A DNA stretch of 30,221 nt, taken from the IMG/VR virus record IMGVR_UViG_3300042549_002141, positions 1-30,221 of that record. The stretch is one strand, 5' to 3'. Position numbers and translations under genes: made by a program. Below, piece by piece: positions 24,497 through 30,131 of this stretch. Source of the stretch: a virus. The notes under the pieces are model-generated. The model was not told where the DNA came from. It saw only the letters and a list, made by a program, of their open reading frames with translations, and ran no database searches. Each line of letters begins with the position of its first letter. The stretch's first letter is position 1.

Positions 24497-25561
24497 CTAA
24501 AGTACATCTTGGTTAAGGGCAACCCAATCGGCAAACGCCTTGCTGCTGAACGCAATGCTTTGCTTAGTTGGGGCTTTGGCTATGTTAACACAAAACACAG
24601 CCTGCCATTCCATTTCGAACCGCTCCAGATACTCCATGAATGGAGCGATGGTGGCCTTGTCGATACGTGCGATAGCACCAAAGCACACGATGGCACATGC
24701 TGCTGGTGACGTAGGCACAGCCGTGGTCTTCGGGTTCTTGATCGTCGCCTCCCACGTTGGGAGTTGGTCCGAGAACTCGATGTACGCTTGCATGTCCCGT
24801 GCTGCAGACTCCCCCACTGCACCAGTCAACGCAGCGATAACGCTGTCGGCGTCGTTCAGGTCCCGTGTCCTAACAATGTTAGAGGCAGTCTCCAACGAGC
24901 GGGGGGTGACGAACCCATTCTGGGTTTTGCGTGGGTGGTAGATGTAGGGGTTGTCCCCTTGGGCAGCATCGGTGTAACTCGCAAGTGCGTGCGGGTACTG
25001 ATTCACCCAAGCGATGACCTCGGCCTCGATGCCCTTGTTGATGGCCCACTCGATCCACTCATCGGCTGTGGGTTTGGATACGGTGACAGTCACAAGCCTG
25101 TTGCGGGAGTGCGCTTTGAGGTTGTCGCCCACACCATCGGACGACAGGTTGCCCGTCAAGAACCTATACGTACCCTTGGGCAGAGAGATGTCGCCAAGGC
25201 GAGGGTTCGCCTTCTCCAACATCGGATGCAACATGTTTTTTACTGGGTCAGCGCCCTTGCTGAACTCGTCGAGCATGATGACCATAGGTCTTCCGGTATG
25301 GATACCGAACCTAGCGTTCGGATAGTACCTAGTAACCTTGTTGTCGTGATCTATCACGGGCATCGCAATGTCGCCCAAATCCATATTGGGTACGTCAATA
25401 TACGCATAGTCACAGCCCGTCTGTGCAGCGATGCTCTCAAGCAAGGAAGACTTGCCGATCCCCGGCTCGCCTTGCAGGAAGAACACAGTCTCGGGGTTCG
25501 TAACGATGAGCCGTGCGGCTTGCTTGAGGGTGACGGTCTTGCCAAAGTTGATCTCAGCCAT
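24497..25561 (-). CDS. MoxR-type AAA+ ATPase
   Basis: 354 aa. Walker A GEPGIGKSS (K37), Walker B VIMLDEF (D98-E99), sensor 1 LTGN (N138) and the arginine-finger region HSRNRLV (R153, R155). After about residue 170 comes a helical lid. MoxR ATPases act with VWA proteins as chaperones or metal inserters, and this gene lies upstream of the metallopeptidase/VWA and DUF3150-like genes. AGGAG precedes the ATG, and the gene is first in the unit driven by P1. One palindrome (24870-24882) is inside. Confidence 0.88.
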   Translation of the reverse strand: MAEINFGKTVTLKQAARLIVTNPETVFFLQGEPGIGKSSLLESIAAQTGCDYAYIDVPNMDLGDIAMPVIDHDNKVTRYYPNARFGIHTGRPMVIMLDEFSKGADPVKNMLHPMLEKANPRLGDISLPKGTYRFLTGNLSSDGVGDNLKAHSRNRLVTVTVSKPTADEWIEWAINKGIEAEVIAWVNQYPHALASYTDAAQGDNPYIYHPRKTQNGFVTPRSLETASNIVRTRDLNDADSVIAALTGAVGESAARDMQAYIEFSDQLPTWEATIKNPKTTAVPTSPAACAIVCFGAIARIDKATIAPFMEYLERFEMEWQAVFCVNIAKAPTKQSIAFSSKAFADWVALNQDVL

Positions 25562-25601
25562 TTCTAATACTCCTAATTACGGCCAACGGCCTACTAACAA
25601 A

Positions 25602-25614
25602 CTAACAATGTTAT
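25602..25614. promoter_or_regulatory. Palindrome CTAACAATGTTAT in the P1 leader
   Basis: It lies about 60 bp downstream of the P1 -10 box and 40 bp before the MoxR-type gene. The equivalent copy for P2 is at 28676-28688. The arrangement fits repression or transcription roadblock just after the start site. Confidence 0.65.
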
Positions 25615-25645
25615 TGCGGGGACCATTCCCCCAACAACTTCCTCC

Positions 25646-25730
25646 ACTAACAACTTAAATTCCCACTTAACCTATAGTATACCACAAATAGGGTCTAATG
25701 TCAAGTAAATTGTGGTGCGAATCGTTGGTG
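25646..25730. repeat. Promoter-bearing direct repeat, copy 1
   Basis: About 85 bp almost identical to 28711-28793: both share the blocks CTAACAACT, AATTCCCACT, ATAGTATACCACAAATA, GGTCTAATGTCAAGTAAATT and ATCGTTGGTG. Each contains a strong - strand promoter, so the repeat is a duplicated control module. Differences are mainly around the -10 downstream bases. Confidence 0.85.
25676..25704 (-). promoter_or_regulatory. Strong sigma70-type promoter P1
   Basis: -35 TTGACA (25699-25704), 17-bp spacer, -10 TATACT (25676-25681) on the - strand, preceded by an AT-rich AATTTAC stretch that could be an UP-like element. It drives the MoxR-to-DUF3310 unit. Confidence 0.88.
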
Positions 25731-25751
25731 TTCGGTTGGTGTTCCCCCTAC

Positions 25752-26912
25752 TTAAATGCGTGTCGAAGTCTTCTTGTACTCAGCCTCAAGCACATCGGCC
25801 TTCGCAACCGCTTCGGTGTCGTACATCCACATCCAGTTGGTGTAGACCTTGTTCGGGGGCATCCCGTCCTTGAGCACTACGGCTTCCAAGATAGCCTTAG
25901 AGAAGTACATCTTCAGCAACTTCTCGAAGTTCGAGCGCAGCGTGGCGGTGTCCACGTTCTTCACCACCGCTGGGTCCTCGGCTCGATGCGAGTTGTGGAG
26001 GTGCTGGTGTGGGTAGACCGTCATAAGAATCACGAACGCCTTGTAGAAGTTCGAGTGTTTAGTGTCCTCGGGCTGATCGTTCTTGATGAGGTCGAAGAAC
26101 TCCCTGCACTTGGTGTCGTACTGATCTATCCACTGCACGTACGTGTTCCATCCTTGTGGGCGCATTTGAGGTATGGGTTTCTGGAACAGCATGTTCCACC
26201 TGTTGTCCAGCCTGATGAGTCCCGAGTCCTGAATAGTCCCAATCACATCAATAGCCTCACCGATGGTGTACTCGATGGCCTCAAAGTAACTTGGCTGGGA
26301 GGCGTAGTACCCACGCACTTCCACTTGCTCCTTGCGTAGGGATATCGATGCCTTGAAGTACTTGATGAACTCAGAATACCGCCGCCTAACATTGTTATTC
26401 TGCGAGCGGTTGATGGCGTAGCCGTAGATGACTGGCTTGGTGTCTGCGTCGAAGGCGAGGAGAACTGGCGGGGTCTTTGAGCCGGGTTCTTGTGGGGCAC
26501 AGCGCAGCACCAACCCAGTCGGCGGGATGATGGACTTGGGGTTCTTCTCGGGGGTGGGCGTGTTGATCTCAAGCACGGTTTTCCCCCCCTTGGCGTAGCA
26601 AGTGACGCACAGGATTGTGCCGATGAACTCACGGGTGGTGTTTGTGCCCCACCTCTCCAACTTGACGATGATGCGCCCGTCCTGCTTGAACGTGATTACT
26701 GGCGTGGTGTAGAGCAAAAACTCTACGTCTGTTGCATCCGTCTTACCCGCACGAACGGAGTACGTACTAACATTGTTACGCGCACCCAGAGGGATCATCC
26801 CCGCATTACACCCGCTGCCCCCGATAGGCTTGGTGGTGTTGAGCAAGCGCAAGGCACGTTTGTACTCATGCACTCGCGGAAGGTATCGCATGGTTGAACA
26901 ATTTCCCCACAT
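25752..26912 (-). CDS. Large phage protein of unknown function (386 aa)
   Basis: Started by AGGAGAAACGAAATG. The first 180 residues look beta-rich (TDVEFLLYTTPVITFKQDGRIIVKLERW, FIGTILCVTCYAKGGKTVLEINTP). The rest is helical with many aromatic residues (GWNTYVQWIDQYDTKCREFFDLI). No catalytic motif is recognised, and the composition suggests an intracellular early protein. It lies just upstream of P1 and holds two palindromes (26386, 26767). The gene may be expressed from P2 and run through P1. Confidence 0.7.
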   Translation of the reverse strand: MWGNCSTMRYLPRVHEYKRALRLLNTTKPIGGSGCNAGMIPLGARNNVSTYSVRAGKTDATDVEFLLYTTPVITFKQDGRIIVKLERWGTNTTREFIGTILCVTCYAKGGKTVLEINTPTPEKNPKSIIPPTGLVLRCAPQEPGSKTPPVLLAFDADTKPVIYGYAINRSQNNNVRRRYSEFIKYFKASISLRKEQVEVRGYYASQPSYFEAIEYTIGEAIDVIGTIQDSGLIRLDNRWNMLFQKPIPQMRPQGWNTYVQWIDQYDTKCREFFDLIKNDQPEDTKHSNFYKAFVILMTVYPHQHLHNSHRAEDPAVVKNVDTATLRSNFEKLLKMYFSKAILEAVVLKDGMPPNKVYTNWMWMYDTEAVAKADVLEAEYKKTSTRI

Positions 26913-26923
26913 TTCGTTTCTCC

Positions 26924-27040
26924 TTAGTTGATGATGAAAGTAATACGCTTATCTGCTGCCTTGCGGCGTTTCCAGTAGGGCAGTGCCCACTCTAGGTTCG
27001 TCTCGATGACGATCAGTTTTTTGTTGAAGAAAACTAACAT
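26924..27040 (-). CDS. Small basic phage protein (38 aa), unknown function
   Basis: A short gene found in the gap. MLVFFNKKLIVIETNLEWAL opens a basic, aromatic peptide ending KRITFIIN. Its start ATG lies inside the palindrome CTAACATTGTTAG and its stop lies in the next gene's Shine-Dalgarno. GAGGGGG lies 7-8 nt before the ATG. The stop of the previous gene is also in this palindrome. Confidence 0.55.
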   Translation of the reverse strand: MLVFFNKKLIVIETNLEWALPYWKRRKAADKRITFIIN

Positions 27041-27046
27041 TGTTAG
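27034..27046. promoter_or_regulatory. Palindrome CTAACATTGTTAG joining a stop and a start codon
   Basis: On the - strand CC-TAA-CA-ATG-TTAG: the TAA (27043-27045) ends the 98-aa gene and the ATG (27038-27040) starts the 38-aa gene. Both codons are thus built from one copy of the repeat, an unusual coupling of a DNA motif with translation. Confidence 0.6.
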
Positions 27047-27339
27047 GCCCCCTCTTGCTCATTGACAGCACTCAAGCCGCCATCGAGGTCGATCTCTTGG
27101 TTGTCTTCATCCCAATCGCGCACACTATCTTCCATGCTGGTGAGAGTCTCCTCCACCTCCATGTACTCGCATGGGTACACAAGCCACTTAACGGAAGAGA
27201 GTTCGGGGTTGATATGTGCCGCTGCCCGCTTGGTGAACTCAATGGCCTTCTCACTAGTGCGGAACGCATAGAACCACGTGGGCTCTTCCACTCCCTTGTT
27301 GAACCCCACGGCTACCCACGATGTATGTCGTTGCTTCAT
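27043..27339 (-). CDS. Small phage protein (98 aa), unknown function
   Basis: Started by AGGAGAAACGAAATG. MKQRHTSWVAVGFNKGVEEPTWFYAFRTSEKAIEFTKRAAA suggests a small alpha/beta fold; the C-terminal 30 residues are very acidic (SMEDSVRDWDEDNQEIDLDGG). The acidic tail could mimic nucleic acid or bind a partner. Unknown function. Its stop is in a palindrome. Confidence 0.68.
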   Translation of the reverse strand: MKQRHTSWVAVGFNKGVEEPTWFYAFRTSEKAIEFTKRAAAHINPELSSVKWLVYPCEYMEVEETLTSMEDSVRDWDEDNQEIDLDGGLSAVNEQEGA

Positions 27340-27596
27340 TTCGTTTCTCCTTCGTAATTGCGCACGAGGTGCTCGGCTTCCTTGAATTGCTTGTACACAT
27401 TAGCGTATGCAGTACGCACCACCTTAGCGTCTTCGTCCGTTGCTTCGAGGTGGCGCATGTACTCAAGCACGAACTTCTCCATGTGTTCGAGTTGGCTCTT
27501 TATTTCGAGCAGTTTGAGTGCGGCATCCCTGTGCTTGATTGACTTGGGCCTCCATTGCGTTGGGAACATCAGTTCGTCTTTCGGTACGAAAATCAT
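27336..27596 (-). CDS. Small helical phage protein, unknown function
   Basis: 86 aa from MIFVPKDELMFPTQW, preceded by AGGAGTAACGAG, a variant of the common leader. Residues 25-80 form a long helix pair with coiled-coil tendency (AALKLLEIKSQLEHMEKFVLEYM, KVVRTAYANVYKQFKEAEHLV). The stop overlaps the next start (ATGA). Confidence 0.65.
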   Translation of the reverse strand: MIFVPKDELMFPTQWRPKSIKHRDAALKLLEIKSQLEHMEKFVLEYMRHLEATDEDAKVVRTAYANVYKQFKEAEHLVRNYEGETK

Positions 27597-27600
27597 CTCG

Positions 27601-27819
27601 TTACTCCTTGTATTGACGGCGACCACCGCCTTCGCTAGTGACCCATGCGAACAGGTCAAAGGCATCCGCATAGACGATGGTTGATTTGAACGGGCCTTCC
27701 CACTCGAACTCTGTGTACTCCTCCATCTTGGCTAGGCACTCCTTCTTGGTCTTGCTAACAATGTTGTAGCAGGGGGAGTCAGACTCCTGCGTTGCTATCC
27801 AGTAGGTCAGTTTAGGCAT
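27601..27819 (-). CDS. Small phage protein (72 aa), unknown function
   Basis: From MPKLTYWIATQESDSPCYNIVSK, with GGAG 6 nt upstream. Helical middle (KKECLAKMEEYTEFEW) and DAFDLFAWVTSEGGG near the end. The N-terminal LTYWIA...D...Y.I..KTKKE pattern is familiar to me from other phages but has no known function. A degenerate palindrome lies at 27755-27767. Its start overlaps the upstream TGA (TGATG). Confidence 0.68.
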   Translation of the reverse strand: MPKLTYWIATQESDSPCYNIVSKTKKECLAKMEEYTEFEWEGPFKSTIVYADAFDLFAWVTSEGGGRRQYKE

Positions 27820-27902
27820 CACGTTCTCCAGTAAAAAAGGTCGAACACCACCACCACCACGGCAGCGATCCAATACACCGCACACAAAACACGATCACTC
27901 AT
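27819..27902 (-). CDS. Tiny predicted membrane peptide (27 aa)
   Basis: A very short frame between two genes: MSDRVLCAVYWIAAVVVVVF plus DLFYWRT, a single hydrophobic helix with a run of five GTG valine codons. AGAGG lies upstream, and TAA-ATG and TGATG junctions join it to both neighbours. Such junctions support translation, but its short length makes this uncertain. If real, it is a bitopic or toxin-like membrane peptide. Confidence 0.48.
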   Translation of the reverse strand: MSDRVLCAVYWIAAVVVVVFDLFYWRT

Positions 27903-28196
27903 TTAGCACCTCTCGTTCATGTCGAAGTTCTCAAGGTCACGCCCACGCTGCTTCCAGTCAAGGGGCACGGTGTTCTTGGGATTCAACTGGGCTAACATTG
28001 TTAGGTTGCCGGGACTAACGTACACGTAGTTCGACTTGTTCATCGGCACGATGGTGTGCTTGACCTTACGTGCTGCATCCTCCCCGCAGCACATACACAA
28101 GACGTAACCGAGGCTTAGGCGCTCGGAACTCACATCGTCCCCGCACAAGGGGCACTCGGACCAATCAAGGTTGCGGTTGTTCACTCGGTTGTTCAT
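27903..28196 (-). CDS. Small zinc-finger-like phage protein, unknown function
   Basis: 97 aa from MNNRVNNRNLDWSECPLCGD, with GGAGGCTACGAA before the ATG. CPLC (C15, C18) and CMCC (C34, C36, C37) make a probable zinc knuckle, followed by TIVPMNKSNYVYVSPGNLTMLAQLNPK, a motif I recall from other phages. No function known. A palindrome (27992-28004) encodes the LTML residues. Confidence 0.72.
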   Translation of the reverse strand: MNNRVNNRNLDWSECPLCGDDVSSERLSLGYVLCMCCGEDAARKVKHTIVPMNKSNYVYVSPGNLTMLAQLNPKNTVPLDWKQRGRDLENFDMNERC

Positions 28197-28396
28197 TTCG
28201 TAGCCTCCATGTACTCGCCTCTCTTGCCCGTCAGGTATCCGAACGGGAGCGTGTCGCAATACGCAACCCATTCCTCTGGTGCAATGTCAGGGTCGCCACC
28301 ATTGGGCTTGTAGATACTGTGATACCAAGAAAGGAACTCTCGTTCGAGTTCGTGCTTGGTCAGTTTGCGCTTGGCGTGATTGCGTCGGTCAATCAT
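28193..28396 (-). CDS. Small phage protein (67 aa), unknown function
   Basis: From MIDRRNHAKRKLTKHELERE, with GAGGAG 7 nt upstream. Basic helix, then FLSWYHSIYKPNGGDPDIAPEEWVAYC. The stop overlaps the next start (ATGA). No domain recognised. Confidence 0.62.
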   Translation of the reverse strand: MIDRRNHAKRKLTKHELEREFLSWYHSIYKPNGGDPDIAPEEWVAYCDTLPFGYLTGKRGEYMEATK

Positions 28397-28407
28397 GGTG
28401 TGTCTCC

Positions 28408-28647
28408 TCAGACAGTAAAGGTGAAGCTGACCCTAACAAAGTTAGAGCAGTCGTTGCCCACGCGCACGTGGTAGATGTACAGGGGCAAGCGTGAGGAGAC
28501 TGAGTAGGGCAGTGAACGGCAGATAGCCCACAGGCTACGCACGATGGGGTTGCTGGTTCTGAGGATCATGCTGAAGGGTGGCGGTGCTTCCCCGATGATC
28601 GGGTGGGTGACTGGGTTACGCATTGCAGGGCGGCGAGTCTTGTTCAT
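28408..28647 (-). CDS. Small phage protein (79 aa), unknown function
   Basis: From MNKTRRPAMRNPVTHPIIGE, with AGGAGTAACGAA before the ATG; it is the first gene after P2. SNPIVRSLWAICRSLPYSVSS is moderately hydrophobic, and the end, SNFVRVSFTFTV, is beta-like. A palindrome (28433-28445) encodes the SNFVRV codons. Its stop sits in the Shine-Dalgarno of the next gene. Confidence 0.6.
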   Translation of the reverse strand: MNKTRRPAMRNPVTHPIIGEAPPPFSMILRTSNPIVRSLWAICRSLPYSVSSRLPLYIYHVRVGNDCSNFVRVSFTFTV

Positions 28648-28675
28648 TTCGTTACTCCTAATGGTTGAGACACTT

Positions 28676-28688
28676 CTAACAAAGTTAG
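28676..28688. promoter_or_regulatory. Palindrome CTAACAAAGTTAG in the P2 leader
   Basis: It lies about 50 bp downstream of the P2 -10 box and 29 bp before the first gene. Another copy lies upstream of the promoter at 28842-28854, so P2 is flanked by two sites on either side. Confidence 0.65.
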
Positions 28689-28710
28689 GTCGGGCGGATT
28701 CCAAACCTAA

Positions 28711-28793
28711 CTAACAACTAAATTCCCACTACACATATAGTATACCACAAATAAGGTCTAATGTCAAGTAAATTAGGGTGCAAATCGTTGGTG
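28711..28793. repeat. Promoter-bearing direct repeat, copy 2
   Basis: About 83 bp nearly identical to 25646-25730, including the promoter, the AATTTAC upstream segment and the trailing ATCGTTGGTG. Identity is high on both sides of the promoter boxes, so the module was probably duplicated, not converged. Confidence 0.85.
28739..28767 (-). promoter_or_regulatory. Strong sigma70-type promoter P2
   Basis: -35 TTGACA (28762-28767), 17-bp spacer, -10 TATACT (28739-28744) on the - strand. It drives the small-gene train from 28647 leftward. Confidence 0.88.
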
Positions 28794-28849
28794 GGTTGGG
28801 CGCGTGAATCGGGCGTGTTTTGGGGGTGGTTCGGGTTGGCACTAACATT

Positions 28850-29505
28850 GTTACGTTTCTGGAATTCGGTGAGAACGGTTCTCAACAACTCAAAAAAACG
28901 TAACTTACTACAGATAGGTTGAATTTCGGGGTTTGGCGGTTTTCGGGGGCAGAATGGGGGTGTGGGCTGCGTTACGTTTGGCGCGTTATGCTTTTGGGGC
29001 AAAGTTACGGGGGAAAAAGGCGAACGTAACGGAAAACGTAACGAGACATCGCCATATAAATCAACGACTTAGAAGTGAAAAAACGGTAAAGTTACAATGT
29101 TATGTTTTTTAAAGAATATATATATATCCCGCCGCTGGGTCGGAACGGTGGTATGAATTGCGCTTGCCGTCCGTTATGCTTTTTTCCGGCTGGTGGACTT
29201 TCATACATTTTTCTGAAATCCGTAACTTTGTAACTTATCAATGCTGACAAGGACTTAGCGCAATGTGTGGCGTAACAAAGACACTATTTCCGTAACTTTT
29301 GACCACAAAAGCGTAACGCGCACGTTTGGGCCCGAACTAACAATGTTAGTGCTGCTGCGCTGCTACATGTATATGTTGCCCCCGCCGAAAACGTAACGAT
29401 GCACAATGCGCTACGTTGCTAGCCGCAGCCGCCGCGCAGAGAACTGGCGGCGCGTAACATTGTTAGCCCTACGCTGGCTTGAGCAGCACGCCACGCAAAC
29501 GTAAC
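28850..29505. repeat. Cluster of 13 CGTAAC/GTTACG hexamers
   Basis: CGTAAC starts at 28899, 29025, 29037, 29221, 29271, 29291, 29312, 29392, 29453 and 29500; GTTACG at 28850, 28971 and 29004. Chance predicts about 0.3 in 656 bp. Ten share one orientation. Two coincide with copies of the larger palindrome (28842 and 29454), so the hexamer may be a half-site relative. Confidence 0.82.
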
Positions 29506-29548
29506 GGAGCATCCCAACGGTTGGAGCAGCCGCCGCACAGAGAACTGG
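29425..29548. repeat. Pair of 23-nt direct repeats
   Basis: The segments at 29425-29447 and 29526-29548 are identical apart from one base (GCAGCCGCCG, G/A, CAGAGAACTGG). They flank the last two CGTAAC sites and the palindrome at 29454-29466. Confidence 0.8.
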
Positions 29549-29599
29549 TAGCGCAAGGGTAAGCATAAGAACTGGTAGAGAACTGGTAAGGAACTGGTA
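29542..29599. repeat. GAACTGGTA short tandem repeats
   Basis: GAACTGGTA occurs at 29542, 29569, 29580 and 29591, the last three with an 11-bp period, which is close to a helical turn and puts the sites on one face of the DNA. Confidence 0.8.
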
Positions 29600-29620
29600 A
29601 AAGATTAGGGTAAACCATTA

Positions 29621-29664
29621 AACAGTCATACATAAAAGATGATTGAACAGTCAGACATAAAAGA
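29621..29664. repeat. AACAGTCAKACATAAAAGA tandem pair
   Basis: Two 19-nt copies at 29621-29639 and 29646-29664, differing at one base (T/G), with a 25-bp period. Confidence 0.8.
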
Positions 29665-29776
29665 GGGTTGAGAGACACCGATTCTCCCGTACTAGGTTTA
29701 TCGCCTACCATCTTGGTGGCCGCTCCGGTGTTCTGTTTTGTCTTGAATGACGATGCCCGAAGGGGATTTCTGGGCG

Positions 29777-29804
29777 AAAAAAAGCCCACCGGGTAGATGG
29801 GCTT
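29777..29804 (-). terminator. Rho-independent terminator for the right-edge genes
   Basis: Stem AAGCCCA (29782-29788) and TGGGCTT (29798-29804) with a 9-nt loop; the + strand A7 at 29777-29783 is the U tract of the - strand RNA. Third terminator of this design, it separates the right-edge unit from the non-coding region. Confidence 0.85.
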
Positions 29805-29822
29805 GGCTAACAATGTAATGAG

Positions 29823-30074
29823 TCAGTCAGCCGAATTCTCGACTTCGTTGTCCCGCTTTTCGCACTCGCGCCAGAAGCGGGTAGTCATCCCCCTACGGAC
29901 GGACTCGAGGAAAAAGATGGCAGTCAGCCGACGATCCGGACGATCCCCGCAATCCATCGCGGCCATCTGGCCCTCGGTCAGCATATCCATGCACCGCTCA
30001 AGTGTGGCAATCCGGATTTCGCGCGCAGCGTGCGAACCCGTGGCAATATGGAATTCGAAAAGTTTCTTTGGCAT
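29823..30074 (-). CDS. Small phage protein (83 aa), unknown function
   Basis: From MPKKLFEFHIATGSHAAREI, GGAG 8 nt upstream. Helical middle (TLERCMDMLTEGQMAAMDCG) and basic second half (RRLTAIFFLESVRRGMTTRFWREC). No domain recognised. It is followed by the 29.78-kb terminator, so it belongs to a unit extending beyond the window. Confidence 0.65.
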   Translation of the reverse strand: MPKKLFEFHIATGSHAAREIRIATLERCMDMLTEGQMAAMDCGDRPDRRLTAIFFLESVRRGMTTRFWRECEKRDNEVENSAD

Positions 30075-30090
30075 CTTAGATTCTCCATTG

Positions 30091-30115
30091 TAGGGGCCGG
30101 ACGATCCAGCCCCTA
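30091..30115. repeat. Inverted repeat between the two right-edge genes
   Basis: TAGGGGC (30091-30097) and GCCCCTA (30109-30115), with an inner GGA/TCC pairing. No U tract in either direction immediately after the stem on the - strand, so it is probably an intercistronic hairpin and not a terminator. Confidence 0.45.
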
Positions 30116-30131
30116 GGTTAACAAAAAAGGA

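Larger units (their letters stand above)
18851..29466. repeat. Dispersed array of 22 palindromes, TAAC-N3-GTTA (consensus CTAAC-AWT-GTTAG)
   Basis: 13-mer starts: 18851, 19385, 20175, 20641, 21127, 21934, 22129, 22637, 23679, 24036, 24870, 25602, 26386, 26767, 27034, 27992, 28433, 28676, 28842, 29337, 29454 make up 21 sites. With outliers at 5154, 11387, 15207 and 16963 the positions listed here total 25. The 5-bp arms CTAAC/GTTAG are both intact in 13 of the 25. The centre is AAT or ATT in 17, TTT or AAA in 6, TTA in one (20641) and TCT in one (16963). Degenerate versions lie at 27755, 29221 and 29807. About 14 of the 25 sit inside coding regions; the others lie in leaders, gene junctions or non-coding DNA. 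The symmetry and spacing suggest binding sites for a dimeric protein. Confidence 0.85.
28768..29776. other. Non-coding, repeat-rich region; candidate replication origin or control region
   Basis: No convincing gene: the two open frames here overlap the promoter repeat and the tandem repeats and have no Shine-Dalgarno site. The region holds a CGTAAC cluster, three palindromes, an AT-rich run at 29103-29127 containing TATATATATAT, and tandem repeats at 29542-29664. Short iterated sites next to an easily melted stretch are typical of replication origins, but this is inference. Bases 29665-29776 show nothing further that I can support. Confidence 0.55.

Noticed and set aside
24764-25567. A 267-aa + strand open frame antisense to the MoxR-type ATPase
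   Set aside because: The - strand frame has all the AAA+ motifs; this one is its mirror.
25698-26339. A 213-aa + strand open frame antisense to the 386-aa protein
   Set aside because: His/Val/Leu-rich shadow content with no ribosome-binding site.
28718-29002. A 94-aa - strand open frame
   Set aside because: It overlaps the strong P2 promoter repeat, has no Shine-Dalgarno site and has a composition unlike its neighbours.
29090-29102. GTTACAATGTTAT as a further palindrome copy
   Set aside because: The left arm is TTAC rather than TAAC; it was counted only as a degenerate relative, as were 27755, 29221 and 29807.
18851-29466. The repeated 13-mers as a CRISPR array
   Set aside because: The spacing is irregular (117 to over 1000 bp), the repeats are only 13 bp, and many lie within genes.
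29469-29813. A 114-aa - strand open frame
   Set aside because: It runs across tandem repeats and the terminator at 29777-29804 and lacks a ribosome-binding site.
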